This document shows positions 16,882-25,422 of a DNA stretch of 64,000 bases, one piece after another. The first letter of the stretch is position 1; every line of letters starts with the position of its first letter. The notes under the pieces are model-generated. The model worked only from the letters and a program-made list of their open reading frames with translations, ran no database searches and was not told the origin of the DNA. A program made the position numbers and the translations under genes. The DNA comes from JBGSUZ01 sp963677505 (lineage in GTDB: Bacteria > Bacillota > Clostridia > Peptostreptococcales > Acidaminobacteraceae), in assembly GCA_963677505.2 (NCBI GenBank), contig CAXXWB010000047.1:22953-86952 (forward strand), given 5' to 3'.

Positions 16882-17631
16882 ATGAGAATAGAAAGTTCGG
16901 TACAACAGTCGTACACCAAATTATCGACTGGTTCAAAAATTAATAGTGCTGCTAATGACCCGTCGGGCCTTGCAATATCCAATAAAATGACCTCTCAAGT
17001 CAATGGTTATGACAAGGGTACTGAGAATGCATTAAGCAGCCAAGATCTTGTAAAAACCGCTGACAGTGCTTTATCTTCTATCAGCGATAGTTTAAAGCGT
17101 ATCAAAGAATTGGCAGTACAGGCATCTAACGGAACTTACACAAGCGAGGACAAAAAGAATATTCAAAATGAAATTTCACAACTCAAAGATGGTATCAAAG
17201 AAACTGTAAGTGGTACAGAGTTCAATACCATGAAAGTATTAGACGGTTCCTACAGCAACAAGAATATTGCTTCCTCTCCATCTGGAACGGGGAAAACAAT
17301 GACGATTCAAAATACCAGTTTGGAAACCTTAGGCATTCAGAACTTTGATGTGACAGGGTCCTTTGACATGGAAAGTATTGATAAAGCGATTCAAACCGTA
17401 TCCGACTCAAGGGCTAACTTAGGCGGCGTAAGCAACAGTATTGATTACATGACGAGTAATAATACCACCACTTCATTAAACCTAAGTGACGCAGAATCAA
17501 AAATAGCCGATACAGATATGGAAAAGACTATGTCAGATTTAAAATCTCTAAATTTAAGACAAAGTGTTCAACTGTACGCTCAAAAACAAAAAATGAACCA
17601 AAATGCTGGAGTGCTTAATATACTCGGGTAA
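16882..17631 (+). CDS. Short flagellin with truncated N-terminal D0
   Basis: A 249-residue flagellin. The N-terminal D1 core (KLSTGSKINSAANDPSGLAI, then a coiled heptad region with ALSSISDSLKRIKELAVQAS) and the C-terminal D0/D1 helix (LRQSVQLYAQKQKMNQNAGV) are clear. The middle domain is short. About 20 to 25 residues of the usual N-terminal D0 helix (the M-x-I-N-x-N start) are missing, yet GGAGG directly precedes this ATG, so the start looks real. It would form filament or cap-proximal subunits outside the cell. No other flagellar genes are nearby. Confidence 0.88.
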   Translation: MRIESSVQQSYTKLSTGSKINSAANDPSGLAISNKMTSQVNGYDKGTENALSSQDLVKTADSALSSISDSLKRIKELAVQASNGTYTSEDKKNIQNEISQLKDGIKETVSGTEFNTMKVLDGSYSNKNIASSPSGTGKTMTIQNTSLETLGIQNFDVTGSFDMESIDKAIQTVSDSRANLGGVSNSIDYMTSNNTTTSLNLSDAESKIADTDMEKTMSDLKSLNLRQSVQLYAQKQKMNQNAGVLNILG

Positions 17632-17651
17632 TCTATAATATTAATACAATT

Positions 17652-17693
17652 AAGGCTCTTTCTCGATAAAATGTGAAAGGGCCTTTTCTTGGA
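17652..17693 (+). terminator. Terminator after flagellin gene
   Basis: AAGGCTCTTTC and GAAAGGGCCTT pair around a short loop and are followed by TTCTTGG. It lies about 20 bases after the flagellin stop. Confidence 0.75.
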
Positions 17694-17738
17694 TTTCTCA
17701 GAGGTACATAACAGGTTTTAACAATGAGGAGGATACAA

Positions 17739-18272
17739 ATGAAAAATATGGTTTTATTGGTGGTAGATGTTCAAAATTTACTGATTGCAGAACATCCCCA
17801 CAAAGCGGATGAACTGATTGGCAACATTCAAAAGTTACTTCATGAAGCTCGAACCAATAAGGTAGAAGTTATTTATGTAAGACATGACGATGGCCCAGAT
17901 ACAGCATTGACAAACGGAACAGAAGGCTGGGAGATTTATAAGGACATTGAACCAATTGAAGGTGAAAAAATTGTGGAGAAGATTTTCAATAGTGCTTTTC
18001 ATAAGACAGATTTACACAGTTACTTGAAAGAGAAAAGCGTTGAAACCATTATGTTAGTGGGCATGCAAACGGAGTTCTGCATCGATGCCACTCTACGAAG
18101 TGCTTTTGATTTGGGCTATAAAGTCATTGTTCCTAAAGATACGAATACCACCTATGATAATGCCTATTTACCTGCCACTCAGCTGTTGAGTTATTATCAT
18201 GACATGATTTGGAACAATCGATATGCTGAAGTCCTTACAATGGAACAGGCTGTGGCGTTGTTGCAAGCCTGA
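17739..18272 (+). CDS. Isochorismatase-family cysteine hydrolase
   Basis: A 177-residue cytosolic hydrolase. Family marks are LLVVDVQN (catalytic Asp near residue 9), a Lys in EKIFNSAFHKTDL, and VGMQTEFCIDATLRSAFDLG with the nucleophile Cys. The ATG at 17739 follows GAGGAGG; the upstream ATG at 17724 overlaps that site and is rejected. It is likely an amidase of the nicotinamidase type, but the substrate cannot be assigned. Single gene. Confidence 0.88.
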   Translation: MKNMVLLVVDVQNLLIAEHPHKADELIGNIQKLLHEARTNKVEVIYVRHDDGPDTALTNGTEGWEIYKDIEPIEGEKIVEKIFNSAFHKTDLHSYLKEKSVETIMLVGMQTEFCIDATLRSAFDLGYKVIVPKDTNTTYDNAYLPATQLLSYYHDMIWNNRYAEVLTMEQAVALLQA

Positions 18273-18392
18273 GAATAACAAAAAACCTTTGGTAAATAAA
18301 AGGTAATTAACATATAATAACATTAAGTACAAATAAAAATACAATTTCTATAAAAACGAAGAGAAATAACCCCATATTTTGGAGGATTACAG

Positions 18393-18863
18393 ATGGCAGA
18401 AAAGACGAATGCTGTAAGACTTTGCGACATTCAGCAGTTGTCTTACAAATTATATGAATATGAAAGTAGCGACGGCGCTTTAGATGGCATGTCAGTGGCT
18501 ACTAAAATTGGAAAATTGCCAGAAGAGGTTTTTAAAACCTTAGTTACAGTTGGACAAAGTAAAAATCACTATGTATTTGTAGTGCCAGTAGAATCTGAAC
18601 TGGATTTGAAAAAGGCTGCAAAAGCAGTTGGGGAAAAGTTTATAGAAATGATTCCAATGAAGGATCTTTTGAAAACCACAGGTTATGTGAAGGGCGGTTG
18701 TTCTCCTATTGGAATGAAAAAGACCTTTGAAACCGTATTTGATGAGACTTTAATTTTACTTGATGAAGTTGTTTTTAGTGCAGGAAAAATAGGTCTCCAG
18801 ATTTGTATCAAAACAGAAGACCTAAATAAAATTATACAATTTAAACTGGCGGATTTGGTTTGA
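18393..18863 (+). CDS. ybaK: YbaK-type Cys-tRNA(Pro) deacylase
   Basis: A 156-residue editing enzyme that removes Cys wrongly attached to tRNA(Pro). The fold is recognisable from SVATKIGKLPEEVFKTLV (binding Lys), VVPVESELDLKKAAKAVG and TTGYVKGGCSPIGMKK. Length is normal for the family. TGGAGG precedes the ATG. Its last 23 bases overlap the end of the convergent cobalamin-protein gene. Confidence 0.92.
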   Translation: MAEKTNAVRLCDIQQLSYKLYEYESSDGALDGMSVATKIGKLPEEVFKTLVTVGQSKNHYVFVVPVESELDLKKAAKAVGEKFIEMIPMKDLLKTTGYVKGGCSPIGMKKTFETVFDETLILLDEVVFSAGKIGLQICIKTEDLNKIIQFKLADLV

Positions 18864-19887
18864 TAAAGGACTCTCCCAACTTCACAGCTTCAAGGCCATT
18901 AGGACTGTAGCCGTCCGCACCAACTTTTTTGTATAAGTCAGGGTCCAAGTTAAAAGCCCGACCGCCTACAATAATTTTTAGTGTAGGGTGGTCAGTTTTG
19001 ATGAGCTTTATAATTTCCTCACAAATAGGCACGTGGGTTGTAAGGGATGCGGATAAGGCTAAAATATTTGGATGAATGCGTTCTATAGCATTTAGGATAC
19101 TATCCGTTGGGGTATTAGCCCCAAGATAAAAGGTTTTCCAGTGATTAAGCTCATATAAGTCACAGACCATTCGAATGCCTATTTGATGCATTTCGTCACC
19201 GACACATAAGCCCATCATACGTTTTGAGTCTTCACTGGGTTGGTGTATTTTATAAGAGAGCATTGACATGATATGCTCTGTTACAAGAGACACATAGTGT
19301 TCATGACCAACAGAGATTTTTCTTTTTTGCCATAGGACACCAATATCATAGAGGGCATTTGTAAAGACGTCTAAGTAGAGATCGGCAATACTTATTTCTT
19401 GGCTATTTATAGCATTTATAATCAAATGAACAGCCGTATTTCTGTCTGAGTGGAGCAATGCTTCTAAATAGGCATCTTTTAAAGGCTGGTAAGGACTGTT
19501 AGCGCAGACAAAGTCCTTATAGGTGACTGTATCTGAAGAAATAGCTGAAATAGCTTCTTTAAGGTACGAAACTGATAGTCCCGTAGAACCGTGGTGATTC
19601 TCAATATAATTTTTGAGCAACTCTAAATGAGAGATGAGAATTCGTTTTGGAAGACCCACTTGAATGAGAAGGTCACTTAGCCATAAGACGTAATCTAAAA
19701 AACTTGGGAGGCTTTCCAATTCAACAGCTGCTGCTAGTTGCATAATGTTGGATACAGCATCTTTATATGACTGCTCAATTTGTTTATTATTATAGTTTAA
19801 ATAGGCGATTTGATTCCCTACTGTTTCTATAATAATTTCATCAATGTTAGAGCGAAGCCACACTGCTTCTTCATAGGTATGATTCAT
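18841..19887 (-). CDS. Cobalamin-binding protein with CarH/LitR-type photosensor motifs
   Basis: A 348-residue cytosolic protein with two recognisable domains: a helical B12-binding-2 cap (about residues 135-215) and a Rossmann B12-binding domain (about 222-345). It carries the marks of light-sensing cobalamin proteins: W186-x9-E196-H197 in the cap, E232-x-H234-x2-G237 for the lower axial ligand, S279 exactly 41 residues later (SASL), and GG at 308-309. CarH and LitR normally have a MerR-type DNA-binding domain in front; here the first 130 residues show no such motif. It probably senses adenosylcobalamin or light and acts through a partner. Divergent from the TfoX-like gene. Confidence 0.82.
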   Translation of the reverse strand: MNHTYEEAVWLRSNIDEIIIETVGNQIAYLNYNNKQIEQSYKDAVSNIMQLAAAVELESLPSFLDYVLWLSDLLIQVGLPKRILISHLELLKNYIENHHGSTGLSVSYLKEAISAISSDTVTYKDFVCANSPYQPLKDAYLEALLHSDRNTAVHLIINAINSQEISIADLYLDVFTNALYDIGVLWQKRKISVGHEHYVSLVTEHIMSMLSYKIHQPSEDSKRMMGLCVGDEMHQIGIRMVCDLYELNHWKTFYLGANTPTDSILNAIERIHPNILALSASLTTHVPICEEIIKLIKTDHPTLKIIVGGRAFNLDPDLYKKVGADGYSPNGLEAVKLGESFIKPNPPV

Positions 19888-20023
19888 AAGGCACCTCGAT
19901 TACTTGATAGTATTATTTATTTTACCCAAGGATAGAAAATGAAAACAGATTCCAAAGCCATAGCTCAAGCATCATTTCAAGGAAGAAGCATGTATTACAA
20001 ATATGGAAATTGAGGAGAGCGAA

Positions 20024-20296
20024 ATGACTTCTGAACTGAGTAAACTTCTTAACATTGGACCCAAAATAGCAAAAGAATTAGAGCAAGCAGGTATTAAAAG
20101 CCCAAAGGAACTTTGTGAAATGGGTAGCGTTGAGGCGCTGTTAAAAATCAATGGCACTCAATTTGACGAGAGCTGTCTCAACAAACTATACGCATTAGAA
20201 GGGGCCATTAGGGGTATTCGGTGGCATGGCTTAGATATAGAAACCAAAAAAACTATTAAAAATGCCTATTATGTTAGAATCGGCAGAGCGGAGTGA
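20024..20296 (+). CDS. TfoX C-terminal-domain protein
   Basis: A 90-residue protein with a helix-hairpin-helix-like TfoX_C fold: LLNIGPKIAKELEQAGIKSP, then ELCEMGSVEALLKI and a C-terminal LYALEGAIRGIRWHGLD. It lacks the N-terminal TfoX domain. The ATG at 20024 follows GAGGAGAG; the ATG at 20003 has no ribosome binding site. Its stop lies directly before the FapA-family gene, so the two form an operon. Role unknown; DNA binding is possible. Confidence 0.85.
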   Translation: MTSELSKLLNIGPKIAKELEQAGIKSPKELCEMGSVEALLKINGTQFDESCLNKLYALEGAIRGIRWHGLDIETKKTIKNAYYVRIGRAE

Positions 20297-20301
20297 ACGC
20301 C

Positions 20302-21693
20302 ATGATGACGGATAAATCAGCTTTAACGATTGAAATCGAAGTATCAAGTGACTACTACGAAGCCACAATCACTATGTTTCGGCCAAGTACTATTCCAGAT
20401 ACTGAGGTTCATGAAGCCATTCGAGAGGCTTTGAGACGAAAAAATGTGGTTTATGGCGTGGACTATGAAGCCATAACGCTTTTTGTTGCGGACGGAAAAA
20501 ACTATGTGAATCAAGCTATTGCTCGTGGCATAGTTCATGTCAATGGAACGGATGCCTATATAACACCCCATGTGAATTTTGAGGGCATATCAAAGCCCAT
20601 TATTCAAGAAGACGGCACAGTAGATTTTAAGAACCTTCTACAAGTTTCAGCGGTTAAAGCAGATGATATACTTGCTATAAAAACCGTGGTAAAAGAAGGT
20701 TCTGACGGTATTACGGTTACGGGTAAACCTGTTAAACATCGGCCTGGGAAGGATGTTACATGGAAAATTGGTGAAAATGTAAGAATTGGTGAAGATGAGA
20801 ATACGCTTTATGCTGAAATAGATGGCATTGCCAAAATGATCAAAGATCGTATTACGGTTTCTCAACATATAGAATTGGATGAAGTAGGTCCAGCAACAGG
20901 GAATATTTATTTTGGTGGAGATGTTCTTGTTAAAGGAAATGTGCTAGGAGGCTATACGGTCCACTGCGATGGAGACCTACAAATTCAAGGTTTTATTGAA
21001 GGTTCGATCATTATGACGAAAGGCAACCTTACAATAAGCGGCGGCATTAATGGCCATGGTATTTCAGATATAGTAGTAGGCGGCAAATTAACAGCTAAAT
21101 TTATTGAAAATGCCAATATTTATGCAAAAGGTGAGATTGAAACAGGTGAAATTATTAATAGCAAGGTATTGTGTGACAATAAAATAGTGGTCAGAGGAAA
21201 AAAAGGCCTGATTATTGGTGGTGAAATTACTTCTAAATATATGATAGAAGCCAATCAGATTGGTTCTAAACTTGGGGTAATTACCAGCATTAATCTTGGG
21301 GTTGATGCATCTGCTATTTTTGAATTGAAAGAATTGAAGGAGTCTATTCAAGCGTTAAAAATACTTGAAGACAGACTTAAAGCCAAAATTCCTATGTTGC
21401 GCCGAAATGTTTTGATTCAACCTGAAGTAGGGGTTCACGAAGATTTACTCAAACAACATGAGGACAGCTTATTGAATATTGAAATTCAGCTTGAAGAAAA
21501 GCAAGAACGTCAGGATGAATTGATGGACGCCCTTCGCAATGTGAATCAAGGAAAGGTTAAAATTAATAGCATACACCCAGATACGGTAATCCGAATTGGA
21601 GACTCAAAATACTTTATAGACAAATCTCTAAGTGCTTGTGTATTCTCCAAAGTGGGAGATCAAGTTGTTGCCATAGGTATTGAAAGAGTTTAA
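20302..21693 (+). CDS. FapA-family (DUF342) protein
   Basis: A 463-residue cytosolic protein of the FapA/DUF342 family. It has an N-terminal domain (residues about 1-100), a conserved GVDYEAI-type block, a right-handed beta-helix centre (GNIYFGGDVLVKGNVLGGYT, IQGFIEGSI, and further Gly-rich turns to about residue 330), and a C-terminal coiled coil (ELKELKESIQALKILEDRLK, QLEEKQERQDELMDAL). In Vibrio, FapA affects flagellar assembly; here the role is unknown. I chose ATG 20302 because GCGGAG lies nine bases upstream; a GTG at 20293 overlaps the previous stop. Confidence 0.85.
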   Translation: MMTDKSALTIEIEVSSDYYEATITMFRPSTIPDTEVHEAIREALRRKNVVYGVDYEAITLFVADGKNYVNQAIARGIVHVNGTDAYITPHVNFEGISKPIIQEDGTVDFKNLLQVSAVKADDILAIKTVVKEGSDGITVTGKPVKHRPGKDVTWKIGENVRIGEDENTLYAEIDGIAKMIKDRITVSQHIELDEVGPATGNIYFGGDVLVKGNVLGGYTVHCDGDLQIQGFIEGSIIMTKGNLTISGGINGHGISDIVVGGKLTAKFIENANIYAKGEIETGEIINSKVLCDNKIVVRGKKGLIIGGEITSKYMIEANQIGSKLGVITSINLGVDASAIFELKELKESIQALKILEDRLKAKIPMLRRNVLIQPEVGVHEDLLKQHEDSLLNIEIQLEEKQERQDELMDALRNVNQGKVKINSIHPDTVIRIGDSKYFIDKSLSACVFSKVGDQVVAIGIERV

Positions 21694-21741
21694 CATCAGC
21701 GCTTTTAACCTGTGTGAAAATGGAAGAAAGAAGGCACAATA

Positions 21742-21966
21742 ATGAATGAAAAAGACAGAAAGCCTATAAGAAGAGCACCAAACCCGAAAAAAGATTTTTA
21801 TGGGATTATAGGCGGGTTGGTATTCCTCATATTGGTAACATTGTTCATGGTGATGTTTCCTATTTTTGGACAGAGCATGTTGCTCAAAGTTGCTTTGGCA
21901 ATGGCTTATGCACTAGTATTTTGGCAGCTTTTCGGGATTTATATGAAAAAGAAGGACCAGCTGTAG
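21742..21966 (+). CDS. Small membrane protein
   Basis: A 74-residue protein with a basic cytosolic start (KDRKPIRRAPNPKKDFYG) and two hydrophobic segments (about residues 24-44 and 49-68), ending KKKDQL. A weak GAAGG ribosome binding site is present. It follows the FapA-family gene by 48 bases in the same direction, so it may be co-transcribed. Family not recognised. Confidence 0.6.
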   Translation: MNEKDRKPIRRAPNPKKDFYGIIGGLVFLILVTLFMVMFPIFGQSMLLKVALAMAYALVFWQLFGIYMKKKDQL

Positions 21967-22005
21967 CAACAAGCACCATTGAAGTTTATTTTAGATGAAA
22001 AAGTC

Positions 22006-22515
22006 CTAGTCAAGGCCAATGGAAGTACTTCTTCGTTCCATAAGAACTGTATCCATATAAGAACCACCTTCCATTTTAGCAATGCGATCTCTGTAACCAA
22101 CTATACGAAATCCACAGCTGGAGTGCATCTCAACACTGGGAATATTTTTTGAAATAATAGAGGATTGAAGGGTCCAGAAGCCTTCTGTTTCAGATGCTTC
22201 AGCAAGAGACGTGAGAAGCTTCTTCCCAATACCCTTTCCCCGTGCGTCTTCTGCTACATAAACGCTGACTTCGGCAACGCCTGAATAGACACATCTAGAA
22301 GAAATTGGGGTGAGTACGGCAAAGCCCAAGAGTTTTTCAGATTTAGAACTGTCAAAAGCAACAAATCTGCAGGACTGTGTATGAGATGTATCAAAGTGTT
22401 CCCAAGTAGGCACACAGGTTTGAAAAGTCGCCAATCGGGTTAGTATGCCTTCCAAGTAAATTTGAGAGACTTGCTCCCAATCTATGGGCTGAAGGGTTCT
22501 AATCTGTATAGACAT
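22006..22515 (-). CDS. GNAT acetyltransferase, phosphinothricin acetyltransferase type
   Basis: A 169-residue acetyltransferase. It shows IRTLQPIDWEQVSQIYLEGI, the acetyl-CoA loop VSVYVAEDARGKGIGKKLL, and HSSCGFRIVGYRDRIAKMEG, the arrangement seen in the Pat/MddA group. ATG 22515 follows TAGGAGG; the longer form starting at 22572 overlaps the permease gene and is rejected. It is the third gene of a MarR-permease-GNAT unit. Confidence 0.86.
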   Translation of the reverse strand: MSIQIRTLQPIDWEQVSQIYLEGILTRLATFQTCVPTWEHFDTSHTQSCRFVAFDSSKSEKLLGFAVLTPISSRCVYSGVAEVSVYVAEDARGKGIGKKLLTSLAEASETEGFWTLQSSIISKNIPSVEMHSSCGFRIVGYRDRIAKMEGGSYMDTVLMERRSTSIGLD

Positions 22516-22564
22516 GGTATTACCTCCTATTGATTTATAATATTTAATGTTTGAACGAGTATAT

Positions 22565-23557
22565 CTACCCAATGACCATTTTTACAAAATTATATAAATA
22601 CCCAGCAATAACGGCACCTACAAAGATATAAGCCACATAGAGGAGAACCGCTTTTTTCTTCATGATAGTAAGAATTCCAGTAATGGCACCTAAACTCGTT
22701 CCAGGACCTGTAATCATAAAGGCTAAGAGGACACCACCGCTGGCACCGCCAGTCATTAAGCTGTTCAGAATTGGCATTGAGCTTGAACCGCTGACATAAA
22801 GGGGAATGCCTAGCAGAGCGGCTAATGGAACCGCAAAGGGATTGTTGGAACCAAATAAGGTAAGTATCAAATCTGTAGGTACAAACTGATTAATCCAGTA
22901 TCCTATTGCAGCAAAGACTGCAAAGTACAGCAGGACTTGTTTAACGCCAATATCAACAATAGCGGTAAATAGTGTTTTCAACTTATATGGGTCCCCATTT
23001 GACATTGAAACAGAGACAGAGCCATTGGCACAACAACTGGAAACTTCATTGATAGAGCTGCTGACACAGCAAAAGGCAGTATCATCGGCTGTAGAAGGTT
23101 TTCCTGAATTGAATCTAGATTGGTTGTGGAGCCATGGGGTATTGGTTTCAATCAGGTGAGTTATAACGCCTGAGCCAATGCCTATTCCAATGGATGATAA
23201 CAGCAGTGCAGTTGCAAACTGAGTACTGACAATCCCAGAAAGCATAATAAAGAAGTCTGGACTCATGAGTGGTGAAGAGGTGAGAAAAGCCATGATAGCA
23301 CCCCAAGGCAGTACCGTAGTTAGCATTGATACCACAATAGCCATGGTGCCGCAGGCACAAAAAGGAGTGAATGCACCAAAGGCTACGGTAGAGGGAATGG
23401 AAACTTTTGAAGATTTTAATAATAAGGATCTCAGTTTTTCAGGGTCAACATAAACTCGGATGCCTGATGCTACTAGTATACCAATAGAAAGCCATAATGC
23501 ATTGTGCTGAAGGGTAAAGACCACATACAGTAAGGTGTTTTTTAATAATTCCAACAT
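22565..23557 (-). CDS. COG0701-type permease (ArsP-like)
   Basis: A 330-residue integral membrane protein of the DUF318/ArsP permease group, with about eight membrane segments. Family marks include FGAFTPFCACGTMAIVVSML with its CxC, FLTSSPLMSPDFFI, and a second repeat with LGIPLYVSGSSSMPILNSLM. A hydrophilic loop near residues 160-190 contains Cys-Cys pairs (AFCCV, SSCCANG). Relatives export organoarsenicals or other soft metalloids; the substrate here is inferred. It starts 22 bases behind the MarR gene. Confidence 0.85.
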   Translation of the reverse strand: MLELLKNTLLYVVFTLQHNALWLSIGILVASGIRVYVDPEKLRSLLLKSSKVSIPSTVAFGAFTPFCACGTMAIVVSMLTTVLPWGAIMAFLTSSPLMSPDFFIMLSGIVSTQFATALLLSSIGIGIGSGVITHLIETNTPWLHNQSRFNSGKPSTADDTAFCCVSSSINEVSSCCANGSVSVSMSNGDPYKLKTLFTAIVDIGVKQVLLYFAVFAAIGYWINQFVPTDLILTLFGSNNPFAVPLAALLGIPLYVSGSSSMPILNSLMTGGASGGVLLAFMITGPGTSLGAITGILTIMKKKAVLLYVAYIFVGAVIAGYLYNFVKMVIG

Positions 23558-23578
23558 GAGATTACCTCCTTGGGCATG

Positions 23579-24022
23579 CTATAAGCAGCATTTTGAGTCA
23601 GCTAAGGCTTTGTTTAGCAGTTCTAAACTTTCGATGACTTGAGACCTTTTATCAGAAGGGATAGCTGTCATTATTTTAGAATAATAGTCATACATGGTTT
23701 GCTCTGTAGTATCATAGATGCTTTGACCTTTTTCGGTTAATTCTATAGCCACATAGCGGCGGTCTTCGGATTGGGCGTTGCGCTTTAATACGCCATCATC
23801 TACCAACTGGTTGACGGAACGGCTCAATGTACTTTTGTCGAGTTGAAGGGTGTCTGCAAGCTCATTTAGTGACATAGAGTTTGTTCGACCAATTTCTATG
23901 ACAGCATGGCATTGGGTTAAACTAAGAGAACAGCAGGCGGCTTCACTCTTTTCCAGAAGCCCCAAAAGTCTGACCAGTTGTCTTAGATTTTCTCTAAGTG
24001 GAAGTTGTTCAAAATTACTCAT
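23579..24022 (-). CDS. MarR-family regulator, Cys-rich
   Basis: A 147-residue winged-helix repressor-type protein: SLNELADTLQLDKSTLSRSV (recognition helix) and LKRNAQSEDRRYVAIELTEK (wing). Cysteines are placed in EAACCSLSLTQCHAVIE and at the extreme end, SKCCL, suggesting thiol-based metalloid or redox sensing. The ATG at 24022 follows AGAGGTG; the upstream ATG at 24073 lies inside the promoter region. It heads the permease operon and faces the inverted repeat at 24066-24082. Confidence 0.88.
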   Translation of the reverse strand: MSNFEQLPLRENLRQLVRLLGLLEKSEAACCSLSLTQCHAVIEIGRTNSMSLNELADTLQLDKSTLSRSVNQLVDDGVLKRNAQSEDRRYVAIELTEKGQSIYDTTEQTMYDYYSKIMTAIPSDKRSQVIESLELLNKALADSKCCL

Positions 24023-24065
24023 CGGTTCACCTCTTTCATTTGGATGAGTAAAATATATCACATAT

Positions 24066-24082
24066 AGTTGCATTGCGCAACT
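24066..24082. promoter_or_regulatory. Likely MarR operator
   Basis: AGTTGC-ATTGC-GCAACT is a perfect inverted repeat with a five-base spacer, 44 bases before the MarR start codon. Size and position fit an autoregulatory operator. Confidence 0.65.
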
Positions 24083-24222
24083 GTTGTTTAGAACAATTAA
24101 ATAAAATTGTAAGTTTATATGAAAATTTACTTAAATCTTAATGGCTTTAGGGTAGATATAAATTACCATTTGATGTATGCTGAAAATAGGATAAGTTTGT
24201 ATTTTTATGAAAGGAGATGCAT

Positions 24223-24729
24223 ATGAGCCATCATCTGTTGCTATCAAAATTAGGCGAAAAGTATGACACAACCTATTTAGAATGTGTTAAAGATCTTTTG
24301 TCAGACGCGATGGTATTGTCTATGGAGAATTTTATTCAACATGGCGATGTTACCTGTTTAGATCATTGTGTACAGGTTTCTTATATGAGTTTCAGAATTA
24401 GCAAACGACTTAAATTGGACTATCGATCAGTTGCAAGAGGCGCCCTTCTTCATGATTTCTTCCTTTATGATTGGCATGTTACCAAAACAAAAGAAGGTCT
24501 CCATGGGTTTGTTCATTCTAGAATTGCTCTAAGAAATGCGACAGAGCGCTTTAAACTCACCGGACTTGAGCAAGACATCATTGTAAAACATATGTGGCCT
24601 CTAAATATTACACCGCCTAAGTATAAAGAATCTCTTTTAGTCTGTCTTATTGATAAATACTGTGCTACTTTGGAATTGGAATTTGTAGATGGAAACATTA
24701 AAAAATGGAAGGCCTCTCAAATGGTATAA
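24223..24729 (+). CDS. HD-domain phosphohydrolase
   Basis: A 168-residue HD-superfamily protein. The metal ligands are visible in order: CLDHCVQVSYMSF, GALLHDFFLYDW (the HD pair), LHGFVHS and IIVKHMWPL. The family hydrolyses phosphate esters or nucleotides; the substrate is unknown. ATG 24223 is chosen because AAGGAG (24211-24216) is six bases away, whereas the ATG at 24217 would abut it. The C-terminal codons overlap the terminator hairpin. Confidence 0.85.
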   Translation: MSHHLLLSKLGEKYDTTYLECVKDLLSDAMVLSMENFIQHGDVTCLDHCVQVSYMSFRISKRLKLDYRSVARGALLHDFFLYDWHVTKTKEGLHGFVHSRIALRNATERFKLTGLEQDIIVKHMWPLNITPPKYKESLLVCLIDKYCATLELEFVDGNIKKWKASQMV

Positions 24730-24762
24730 AACTATTTGGGAGCCTTCCTTTAATTTTTTGAC
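24707..24762 (+). terminator. Terminator overlapping the HD gene end
   Basis: GGAAGG-CTCTCAAAT (from 24708) pairs with ATTTGGGAG-CCTTCC (to 24748) around a short loop, followed by TTTAATTTTTT. The upstream arm lies within the last codons of the HD gene. Confidence 0.7.
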
Positions 24763-24787
24763 CCTATGGACCTATGAGGAGGACCTT

Positions 24788-25054
24788 ATGATAAAAGCTT
24801 ATCTTTTTGATTTCGATTATACATTGGTAGATTCATCTCCAGCAATACTGGAAGCCCTTGAAGCTAACCGCATGAGCGAACTGTTTACCTTAATTATTGG
24901 TGGAGACAGTCTTTTTGACTACTATGCAGCTCAAAATGCAGGGGTTCAGTTTAAGGCCGTTCTAAATGGTGCCACAACAGAGGCGGAGTTCATGGCACAT
25001 GGGTGTAAAAAAGAAGACATTATGGTGAGTCTTGGAGAGCTGATGAATAATTGA
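24788..25054 (+). pseudogene. HAD-family hydrolase with internal deletion
   Basis: An 88-residue remnant. The start IKAYLFDFDYTLVDSSPAIL holds HAD motif I (DxDxT). After about residue 25 it jumps to motif IV, IIGGDSLFDYYAAQNAGVQF, and a normal C-terminus. The cap domain and motifs II and III, roughly 100 residues, are missing, but the frame is kept. GAGGAGG precedes the ATG. The short product is unlikely to be a working phosphatase. Phosphoglycolate phosphatase-like proteins are the likely ancestors. Confidence 0.75.
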
Positions 25055-25422
25055 CGTTTATAATCGAAATCCGTCTCTGTTAATTGTAAAACACATAAGT
25101 ACTAGGATTAGTTACCTTTTGTATATTTATAAGTTGTTTGTTGAAGGTTTAAAAATGCCTTTAACACCTGTATTTTTATTGGATATATGGCTATATTAAA
25201 CGTTAAAAATATTAGACCGTCATTGTATAATAATAAAAGAAATCAAGATAAAATTTTAACGAATTTTGAACCTCGCCGAATAAAATAAAGTATTTTTAAA
25301 TATTTCTTTATTTTATTTTGTAAAATGCGGGACAAACTTAGTCCATCCATTCTCCTCCTAGTGATAAAAGTGTAAGGTATATTTACGGCCTAATAGTAAG
25401 TCAATCTTTGAGGAGGTTAATT
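25055..25422. other. 368-base intergenic region with an AT-rich inverted repeat
   Basis: No gene seen. The main structure is an AT-rich palindrome at about 25282-25321, in which AAAATAAAG pairs with CTTTATTTT. It could serve as a weak terminator or an upstream element for the ammonium channel gene. No riboswitch consensus recognised. Confidence 0.5.
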
